Shown here piece by piece: positions 1 to 6,070 of a stretch of 64,000 nt of DNA (positions are counted from its first letter, which is position 1; every line of letters starts with the position of its first letter). A program made the translations under genes and the position numbers. The notes beneath the pieces were generated by a model. That model was not told the DNA's origin. It searched no databases and saw only the letters and a program-made list of their open reading frames with translations. Source of the stretch: JAVZJR01 sp037447235 (GTDB taxonomy: Archaea > Micrarchaeota > Micrarchaeia > Anstonellales > Bilamarchaeaceae); contig JBBIHC010000002.1 of assembly GCA_037447235.1 (NCBI GenBank), positions 1-64,000 on the forward strand, written 5' to 3'.

Positions 1-402
1 CGGTAATTCTCAGCGCCCCCTTAGTCCGTCACGTCAGGAACGACGATTCGTTCCTGAGCGCCCAAAGAACGGTTCGCCGTTCTTTCGGCCGCCCAAACCC
101 CAGCTAATGGTTTCCTCTGTATTTTAAGCGGATGTATTTCTACTGTAAGCAGTAGCGGTCGCAACCATCCAGGGCTAACTTAGAGAGCTTCGCTCTCTGG
201 GTCCCAGCGACCTACGGTTGCCAGGAAGCCCTGGGCTTGCAAGGTATATATATGGAGGAAAACATAAGGGCTTTAGGCGGAAGCCGATTATATGTGCAAG
301 CCCATGGAATGTGTGTTCCTCAAAGGTTTAAATCTTAGGCTTCCGCGCACCCTGGATGGTTGGCTTTGCTCGATCTGCTTTTATCAAAAATCAAAAAATC
401 GC
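1..402. other. Gene-free structured region, candidate non-coding RNA
   Basis: No convincing protein gene lies here. The stretch is full of perfect inverted repeats: 34-43/48-57 (10 bp, loop CGAT), 64-72/77-85 (9 bp, loop TTCG), 140-145/150-155 (6 bp, loop TAAG) and 182-188/192-198 (7 bp). The last is enclosed by a long-range 8-bp pairing 169-176/227-234 and by alternatives 157-162/207-212 and 161-166/217-222. TA-rich boxes at 245-252 (TATATATA) and around 325-335 (TTTAAA) could start a minus-strand transcript. I could not find the conserved RNase P motif GAGGAAAGUCC or the SRP helix-8 tetraloop core, so the RNA is unassigned. It may extend beyond the left edge. The 3' end of argF lies at 403. 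Confidence 0.45.
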
Positions 403-1332
403 TTACTTGGCTCCGAGAAGCGCCACCATTATCGCGTTTTGCGCGTGAAGCCGGTTTTCCGCCTGGTCAAAAATGACTGACCGGGGGGAATCAGCGACTT
501 CGTTGACAACCTCATGGCCCCGGTGGGCGGGCAGGCAATGCATGAAAATAGCGTCCGGCTTGGCAAAGCCCATCAGTTTCGGGTTAACCTGATAGGGCGA
601 GAGATCCTTTATCCTTTTTTCCTCGTCCTTCTGGCCCATCGAAACCCAGGTGTCTGTCATCACCACATCAGCATCCCTTGCTGCCTCAACAGGGTCTGCC
701 GTAATTACGATTTTCCCCCGGGCATCTTTCAATGCCCGCTCAAGCAGCGTTTTTTTCATCCTGTATTCCGGCTTGTCAGGGCATCCGCCATAAACATCAG
801 CGCCGAGCTTGCTGAAGGCTATTGCAGTGGAGTTGAACATATTGAAGCCGCAGTCGCCCAAAAAAGCGATTTTCAGGCCTTCTATCTTTCCTTTCTTCTC
901 AAGCACGGTGAGCAGGTCAGCCATTATCTGGCAGGGATGGAACATATCAGTCAGCGCGTTTATCACAGGGACAGAGGAATAGCGGGCTATTTCCTCAAGG
1001 TCTGCCTGGGAGTTCAGCCGGGCCATTATCAAGTCGCCGTATCGCGCCATCACCCTCGCGGTGTCCGCTATTGTCTCGCCCCGGCCAAGCTGGGTCGTGC
1101 TTATGTCAACAAATACAGCGTGGCCGCCAAGCCTTGTCATCCCTATTTCAAAAGAGAGCCTTGTCCGCGTGGACGGCTTCTGAAAAAGCATAATCAATGA
1201 TTTATTTCTGAGCTTCTTTTTGACCCTGCCGCTTTTCATCCCCCGCGCCAAGTCAAGAACCTGCAGGTATTCTTCCGCGCTAAAATCAAAATCACTTAGA
1301 AAGTGCCTGCCTTTCAGTTTTTCCAGACCCAT
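403..1332 (-). CDS. argF: Ornithine carbamoyltransferase
   Basis: Transfers the carbamoyl group of carbamoyl phosphate to ornithine, giving citrulline in arginine synthesis; cytoplasmic. 309 residues, normal for the family. The carbamoyl-phosphate loop STRTR is at residues 54-58, HPCQ follows near 135, and the ornithine-binding HCLP motif is near 270. The second-domain motif DTWVSMG and HCLP distinguish it from aspartate carbamoyltransferase. The ATG at 1332 has a GAGGCGG purine stretch just upstream and an AT-rich box near 1370. It stands alone, with no other arginine gene beside it, so its role could be anabolic or catabolic. The assignment is firm. Confidence 0.96.
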   Translation of the reverse strand: MGLEKLKGRHFLSDFDFSAEEYLQVLDLARGMKSGRVKKKLRNKSLIMLFQKPSTRTRLSFEIGMTRLGGHAVFVDISTTQLGRGETIADTARVMARYGDLIMARLNSQADLEEIARYSSVPVINALTDMFHPCQIMADLLTVLEKKGKIEGLKIAFLGDCGFNMFNSTAIAFSKLGADVYGGCPDKPEYRMKKTLLERALKDARGKIVITADPVEAARDADVVMTDTWVSMGQKDEEKRIKDLSPYQVNPKLMGFAKPDAIFMHCLPAHRGHEVVNEVADSPRSVIFDQAENRLHAQNAIMVALLGAK

Positions 1333-1407
1333 AAAACCGCCTCATTGTTTTTAATTGGTTTTTTGGATAAACCTTTAAAACATTATCTAAGTCCGCGCGG
1401 CAACAAA

Positions 1408-1698
1408 TCAAAACTCGCAGGAAAAAGCGAAATACCTGGCCCCGTCATTTTTTTCTTTCTTGCCCCCAAGGTATCTTTTTATTCTTATTTTTTTGTGCTT
1501 GTTTTGGCAGTGGGTATAATTAGATAAATATTCTTCTACCCCGTTTGCGTCTATGTTTGGCGGAAGGCTGATGTCAAGCTGGCTGCCGTTTTCAGCAAGC
1601 AGCCTGAAGACTATTTTTTTAGTGCCATCCCGCCTTGCAATCGTCAACAGGTATTTGTACTTGCGCAGGAGCTCATTGTTATAATCCTTATTTTTCAT
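1408..1698 (-). CDS. Small hypothetical protein
   Basis: A 96-residue basic protein with no motif I recognise. It has a lysine-rich C-terminal third and a middle part (about residues 30-65) that could form a small beta-alpha unit. The coding claim rests on the ATG at 1698 with an ATTTATAA box at about 1728-1738 on the minus strand, the spacing seen for other leaderless genes in this window. The reading frame has a fairly normal composition despite AT-rich surroundings. A plus-strand reading frame overlaps the 3' end but lacks these signals. It could be a non-coding frame; nothing in the context hints at function. Confidence 0.5.
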   Translation of the reverse strand: MKNKDYNNELLRKYKYLLTIARRDGTKKIVFRLLAENGSQLDISLPPNIDANGVEEYLSNYTHCQNKHKKIRIKRYLGGKKEKNDGARYFAFSCEF

Positions 1699-1911
1699 AT
1701 ATAATCACTAAATAATAATAGAACAGAAGAATTTATAAATATATTGTTTTAAATCCAATATTTTATTATTTTAGTGTTATTATCTACATTTTTTTTAATT
1801 TTCCTTGTGTAAATACACCTGTGTTTTTAAATAAAAAAAAGTGATTTTGTTAAGAACTCAGCGCTTGGTGCGCATGGCGCGCCACCCGGGTCCGGGCCCG
1901 CGAATTTGAAT

Positions 1912-1926
1912 AGGGATTTTAAATGC
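1912..1926 (+). promoter_or_regulatory. TATA/BRE promoter of the translin gene
   Basis: The 15-mer AGGGATTTTAAATGC contains a TTTAAA core centred at 1920.5, about 24 nt from the ATG at 1945, so the mRNA is probably leaderless. The same 15-mer recurs at 2908-2922. A GC-rich patch with nested palindromes (GGCGCGCC, CCCGGG, GGGCCC) lies just upstream at about 1870-1900. Confidence 0.7.
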
Positions 1927-1944
1927 TCGCTGTGAAAAACAGCC

Positions 1945-2487
1945 ATGATAGACATAAGCGACATTGAAAAAAAACTTGCTGAAAAAGAAGAGGCGATGGA
2001 CCTGATAAATGCAACCGGCAGGGTGGTAGTCCGCGCATGCTCAAACGCCATAAAGGCAATCCACGCAGGGGATGAAAAAGCCGCGGCTGGGCATCTCAGG
2101 GATGCTGAAAAGGGGTTAAGCAAGCTTGCCGGGTTCAAGGGCATTTTTCCGGCGCAGATAAACCACATCATGCAGGAATACGCCGAAGCAAGGGTCGTTC
2201 TTGAAGCAGTGGCAAAGAAGAGGATCCCGCAGCAGAAGGAGCTTGGCGTGGATGAGGTGGCATACCTAAACGGCCTGCTTGATTCGGTCGGCGAACTCAA
2301 AAGGGAGATGTACGAGGCGCTGAGAAGAAATGACCGAAAAGAAGCGGAGAAATATTTTGCGCTTATGGAGGGGATATACGACTCACTCCTGCCTCTTCGC
2401 TTTTCCAATGCAGTCCTGCCTGATTTCAGGAGAAAACAGGACGTCGCGAGAATGCAGATAGAGCAGGCAAGAGGCGAACTGATATAG
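1945..2487 (+). CDS. Translin family RNA-binding protein
   Basis: 180 residues, the length of archaeal translin/TRAX homologues. The protein is almost wholly helical. Its C-terminal half has the family's order: a helix with REMYEALRRND, the YDSLLPLRFSNAVLPDFRR stretch, and a closing basic RRKQDVAR segment (residues about 155-170). Translin-family proteins form octameric barrels that bind single-stranded RNA or DNA, and some archaeal members are RNases; which applies here cannot be read from the sequence. The ATG at 1945 sits 24 nt from a TTTAAA box, so it is probably leaderless. It is a single gene facing a convergent unknown gene. Confidence 0.88.
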   Translation: MIDISDIEKKLAEKEEAMDLINATGRVVVRACSNAIKAIHAGDEKAAAGHLRDAEKGLSKLAGFKGIFPAQINHIMQEYAEARVVLEAVAKKRIPQQKELGVDEVAYLNGLLDSVGELKREMYEALRRNDRKEAEKYFALMEGIYDSLLPLRFSNAVLPDFRRKQDVARMQIEQARGELI

Positions 2488-2505
2488 ACGATGCCGCGTG
2501 CCGCG

Positions 2506-2889
2506 CTATTCTTCCATAAGTGTGCCTTTTTTCACGCTTGACTTTCTTCTTGCATCAGAATAAAGCCTGCCCATCTTTATTTTGCCTATTTTCGCGTGTA
2601 TCTGCTCGAGTTCCCCAAGCTCTATCTCCTCGTTGAATGCGCGTTGCATTTCCTCGGACAGGGACAGGTACTCATTTTTTAGAGCACCCTCTTCAAGGTT
2701 TGCCAGCACGGCATAGGCCAGCGCGGCTATCTTCATCGTTGTCTTTTCAGGAAGCTTTATGGTCGCTTCGCCGCTGCCCGCAGCCTTTAATGCGATTGAA
2801 AGGCATCGCTGCACATCCTCTATCTCCCATTCATTAAAACCTTTTTGCTTTAGCCATCGAAGGGATTCGCTGTCAAAAACAACATTCAT
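2506..2889 (-). CDS. Hypothetical helical protein
   Basis: 127 residues, mostly alpha-helical and mixed charge, with a basic C-terminal tail (about residues 105-127, SDARRKSSVKKG). I do not recognise a family. The ATG at 2889 is about 27 nt from the TTTAAA core at 2914-2919, the same box that serves the divergent gene at 2944. The two genes therefore look like one divergent leaderless pair. No signal peptide or membrane segment is visible, so it is likely cytoplasmic. The coding claim is supported by composition and promoter geometry. Confidence 0.72.
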   Translation of the reverse strand: MNVVFDSESLRWLKQKGFNEWEIEDVQRCLSIALKAAGSGEATIKLPEKTTMKIAALAYAVLANLEEGALKNEYLSLSEEMQRAFNEEIELGELEQIHAKIGKIKMGRLYSDARRKSSVKKGTLMEE

Positions 2890-2907
2890 GAGCGTTTATT
2901 GCACAAA

Positions 2908-2922
2908 AGGGATTTTAAATGC
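2908..2922. promoter_or_regulatory. Shared divergent promoter
   Basis: A single TTTAAA core (2914-2919) lies 27-28 nt from both the minus-strand ATG at 2889 and the plus-strand ATG at 2944. The surrounding 15-mer is identical to the translin promoter. No second TATA-like box fits either start as well. Confidence 0.65.
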
Positions 2923-2943
2923 AACTATTTAGATAATATTTTT

Positions 2944-3438
2944 ATGGCAATGGACGTAAAGAAGGTGACAGAGAAAACCGTCAGGGAGGGCGGGGTGCTG
3001 GCAACCCTCTATTTTGACATACACGCGGCGACAAAGGACGCTGTGCAGAAACTGGGCGCAGGCTTTCTTGAGCACCTGATAAAAACGCCCGGCGTGGTTT
3101 ACGCGGTTGGCGAAATAAACGAGCCGCTTGTCAGCGAAGAGGGAAAAAACGTTTCATCCTCAATAGAGGTGAAGCTCCTTACCAGGAATTTCCTCACTCT
3201 CGCCAACATATGCCTGGAATACTCGCCATTCACAGTGGAGATACATCAGCCGTCCGAGATTCATATCCCTCTCAATCAGGCGATAGAGCTTCTTGGCCAG
3301 CTTTCAGCCACCACTGCAGAATACAAAAGGAACTTCCTGATGAGGCTTGCAAAGCCCGAAGAGCTGGCTGAATTGCAGAGGCAGCTTGAGCTGCGCGCGG
3401 AGATGGGAAAAAGGCTTCTTGAGAAAAAAGAGAAGTAA
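2944..3438 (+). CDS. Conserved hypothetical protein upstream of a KaiC-like ATPase
   Basis: About 164 residues from the chosen ATG at 2944, which is 27 nt from a TTTAAA box. An upstream start at 2899 would place that box inside the gene. The sequence suggests an alpha/beta fold: an N-terminal helix, a strand-helix-strand segment (about residues 18-70), then two C-terminal helices ending in a charged coil (LQRQLELRAEMGKRLLEKKEK, the last 21 residues). I do not recognise a family. Its stop overlaps the Shine-Dalgarno of the next gene (TAAGGTG), so the two are co-transcribed and perhaps work together. Confidence 0.8.
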   Translation: MAMDVKKVTEKTVREGGVLATLYFDIHAATKDAVQKLGAGFLEHLIKTPGVVYAVGEINEPLVSEEGKNVSSSIEVKLLTRNFLTLANICLEYSPFTVEIHQPSEIHIPLNQAIELLGQLSATTAEYKRNFLMRLAKPEELAELQRQLELRAEMGKRLLEKKEK

Positions 3439-3448
3439 GGTGTTTGCT

Positions 3449-4150
3449 ATGAAAGAAATTGTTTTTGTCAGGAGCGGCATTCCCGGGCTTGACAAGGTTC
3501 TTGGAGGCGGATTTCCGGCTACTTCAATAACAACCATTGGAGGCATGACAGGAGCCGGCAAGAGCACACTCGGGATGCAGTTTTTATATGAAGGGGCGAA
3601 ACAATTCGGCGATGCCGGCCTTTACATATCAATAGAGGAGAGCAAGGACAGCACCCTTTTTCATATGAGCGGGTATGCTTGGGACCTGGAGGACATGGAG
3701 AAAAAGCAGAAACTCGTTTTTTTGGATTATCCGATTTACGAGGTTGAGCAGCTCCTCCAGCAATCTGGCGCGATAAAGGAGATAGTCAAAACCATGAATG
3801 TGAGGCGCGTGGTCATTGATTCCATCCTGCCTGTCGCCCTTCACTTCAAGACTGAGGAGGAGCGGAAAATCGGGTTCCTGAAATTCGTGGAAAGCATCCG
3901 CTCGTGGGGGGTTACCGCGTTGATAATATCCGAGGATGTCAATGCGACAGCGATGGAGGTTCTTCCCACCACGACATACGGCATAGAGAGCTTCACTGAC
4001 GGCTGGATAAATGTCGGTTTCAGGTGCGAGCCGAAAAAAAACGAGAGGGTGCGGATAATCGAAGTCCTCAAAATGAAAGGGGTTCATCATTCCCTGAAAC
4101 AATATCCGCTTTCAATATCGGAGAAAGGGCTCACGGTGCATCTAAAATAA
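3449..4150 (+). CDS. KaiC/RadA-like RecA-superfamily ATPase
   Basis: A single-domain RecA-fold ATPase of 233 residues. It opens with the KaiC-type SGIPGLDKVLGGG (about 9-21), then Walker A GGMTGAGKST (31-40), then YISIEES (about 58-64) and a Walker B strand RRVVIDSI (about 113-120). Such stand-alone archaeal KaiC-like ATPases are abundant, and most have unknown roles in signalling or motility. The ATG at 3449 has an AGGTG Shine-Dalgarno at 3438-3442 formed partly by the stop of the preceding gene; a frame extending upstream would overlap that gene. The 3' end overlaps the convergent HisA-related gene by 20 nt. Confidence 0.88.
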   Translation: MKEIVFVRSGIPGLDKVLGGGFPATSITTIGGMTGAGKSTLGMQFLYEGAKQFGDAGLYISIEESKDSTLFHMSGYAWDLEDMEKKQKLVFLDYPIYEVEQLLQQSGAIKEIVKTMNVRRVVIDSILPVALHFKTEEERKIGFLKFVESIRSWGVTALIISEDVNATAMEVLPTTTYGIESFTDGWINVGFRCEPKKNERVRIIEVLKMKGVHHSLKQYPLSISEKGLTVHLK

Positions 4151-4673
4151 TCGCCCACGCTTTCTTTTCACCGCCATACCTGCCCGCGGCGCGTAGCATT
4201 ATCCTCTTTCCTTCTTTTTCGCATTTTTTCATTATTTCCATTGCGGTTTTTTCATCGCCGCCGGCTATTATGACATCATTCACCCCTGATATGTCTCCGC
4301 CCGGGCTTTCAACTATCCCGACAAGAAGCTTTTTGTTCCATTTTCCAAGGTTTAGCGCGGTCGGCAGGCGGACAACCGCGCGCGCGTTCACATCTATCAG
4401 TCTTCCTATTGCTTTTTCATCGTCGCATTCCACCTGTATGTGGGCGAAGTATGTCAGCTTGTCATAAATGTCAAAATTTGCTGTGCTGCCTTTCTTTAGG
4501 TCAAGATCTATTATATGAAACAGCCTGTACTTTTGCGACAACCGCCTTATCATTTCCACCGCAGGCCCCAGGAGCCGCATCATTCCGCCTTCTTTTGAGA
4601 ACGCCTGCTTGTCCTTTATGTAAATTGTCGGAACAAATATCGGGGCCGCAGCGCTTATCCGTTTTTTCGCCAT
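4131..4673 (-). CDS. HisA/HisF-related TIM-barrel protein (putative)
   Basis: 180 residues. An N-terminal phosphate-sugar-like segment FVPTIYIKDKQAF is followed by HIIDLDLKKGSTANFD (about 53-68), which resembles the HisA strand with its catalytic aspartate. Next come VECDDEKAIGRLI and ARAVVRLPTA, like the barrel's later strands, and a possible phosphate-binding AGGD near residue 135. It is shorter than true HisA (about 240), so it may be a truncated or repurposed half-barrel, as in the methanogen HisA/HisF-related family. The start at 4673 lies 19 nt inside the hisS 3' end, so it is translated from the hisS transcript. Substrate unknown. Confidence 0.62.
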   Translation of the reverse strand: MAKKRISAAAPIFVPTIYIKDKQAFSKEGGMMRLLGPAVEMIRRLSQKYRLFHIIDLDLKKGSTANFDIYDKLTYFAHIQVECDDEKAIGRLIDVNARAVVRLPTALNLGKWNKKLLVGIVESPGGDISGVNDVIIAGGDEKTAMEIMKKCEKEGKRIMLRAAGRYGGEKKAWAIILDAP

Positions 4674-5893
4674 TTCGCGACCAACCCGCTTTCGTCAAGT
4701 TCTTCCTCTTCCCCGGTTTCCATGTTTCTGACCTTGTACTTTCCGCTGGCAAGTTCCCTCTCGCCAACGATGACCGCAAAAGGTATCTTTTTTGCATTGA
4801 CATATTCCATCTGCTTCCGCAGGTTCCTGTTGTTCAGGTCGGTTTCGCAGTTCAGTCCGGCAGCCCGAAGCTTCTGCGCAAGCGCCAGCGCATCCTTGTA
4901 GTTCTCGTCCTTCGCGTTTGCCACAAATATCCCAGTGCCTTTCCTGCCAGCCGCCCCCTTCTTTTCCATCATAATGGCTATCAGCCTTTCAATGCCCACG
5001 GATATCCCGGTTGCGCAATCCCCCCTGCCGTAAAGCGAAAGAAGGTTGTCATATCTTCCGCCCGCGATGACTGTCCCTATGCTGCCGCTCAATTTTATCT
5101 CAAAAACAGGCCCGGTGTAGTAAGCAAGGCCGCGGACCAGCGTGAGGTCTATTTCAACCGGAAAGTCGCATAACGAGATTATTTCCCGAAGTTCTGCAGC
5201 GCCTTCCTTGCAATATTTTTCAGCAATCGCCAGCTTCTCCTCATTGTCTTTTCCGCTTCTTATGGCGCGCATCAGTTCAACTCCCCTCTGCCCTATTGTT
5301 TTTATGAGCTCCTTTTCCACTTGCTCAATATCGATCTTGCCTATCTTGTCCAGTAGCCTGAAGACCTCGTTTTTTTTGTCCTCAAAATCAAAGTGCTTGG
5401 CAAGCTCGTTCAATATTTTCCTGTTGTTTAACAGTATCCTCGGGTTTTCAAAACCGAAAGCGCTGCATATCTCCCTTGCCATCGCAAGCAGCTCTGCCTC
5501 CGCGCGCATGCTTGGACTGCCAACTATATCCGCGTCCGCCTGCCAGAATTCCCTGTATCTGCCGTGCTGCGGCTCTTCTTTTCTCCACACAGAGCCGATT
5601 GCATATCTCTTGAACGGCCTTGGAACATCAAGCGAGGTCACTATCCTTGCAAGCGGGATTGTGTGCTCAAAGCGAAGCGCCAGCCTTTCATCCGCCAGCA
5701 CGAATATCTGGCCGTCTATTTCCTCGCCTGCCTTTGCGCGCAGCACTTCAAGATATTCCAGCGCCGGCGTTTCCATCGGCAAAAACCCGTATTTTTTGTA
5801 TACGCCTGCGATGATGTCCCTGACCTGCTCCCTCACCGCGGCTTCTTCAGGCAGGAAATCCCTCATCCCTTTCGGCGTTGTTTTTGAAGACAT
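4655..5893 (-). CDS. hisS: Histidyl-tRNA synthetase
   Basis: Class II synthetase charging tRNA-His. About 412 residues from the ATG at 5893, chosen because GGTGA lies 7-11 nt upstream; a TTG at 5911 would add six residues. The N-terminal PKGMRDFLPEE is typical. Motif 2 with FKRYAIGSVWRKEEPQ and GRYREFWQADADIVG lies near 95-130. The histidine-specific LVRGLAYYTGPVFE is near 255, motif 3 GISVGIERL near 300, and an anticodon-binding domain fills the last 90 residues. It is followed by the overlapping HisA-related gene. The assignment is firm. Confidence 0.97.
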   Translation of the reverse strand: MSSKTTPKGMRDFLPEEAAVREQVRDIIAGVYKKYGFLPMETPALEYLEVLRAKAGEEIDGQIFVLADERLALRFEHTIPLARIVTSLDVPRPFKRYAIGSVWRKEEPQHGRYREFWQADADIVGSPSMRAEAELLAMAREICSAFGFENPRILLNNRKILNELAKHFDFEDKKNEVFRLLDKIGKIDIEQVEKELIKTIGQRGVELMRAIRSGKDNEEKLAIAEKYCKEGAAELREIISLCDFPVEIDLTLVRGLAYYTGPVFEIKLSGSIGTVIAGGRYDNLLSLYGRGDCATGISVGIERLIAIMMEKKGAAGRKGTGIFVANAKDENYKDALALAQKLRAAGLNCETDLNNRNLRKQMEYVNAKKIPFAVIVGERELASGKYKVRNMETGEEEELDESGLVAKWRKNG

Positions 5894-6070
5894 CCCTTCA
5901 CCTTTATCCAACTACATTCAAAAGATAATAAAAAATGTTCGGCGGGCATCTGTCTTATCTGTTCCTGCCGGGGTTTGCTGCCGCGCCAGGCAGTTTCGAT
6001 CTTCTTCGCCGAAAGTTCGCTTGAAGGCCAAAAAGCAAAACAATATAAATAAAGCGTGTTTTTCTAATTT

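Noticed and set aside
1..300. RNase P RNA or SRP RNA on the minus strand
   Set aside because: ACAGTAGAAATACATCCGCTTA and AGAGGAAACC on the minus strand recall RNase P conserved regions, but their order and exact sequences are wrong, and no SRP helix-8 core was found.
514..1200. Plus-strand 228-codon frame opposite argF
   Set aside because: It is antisense to a firmly identified gene and has no signal or family resemblance. The same holds for other long frames opposite hisS, ftsZ, the AAA+ gene and the Lhr helicase.
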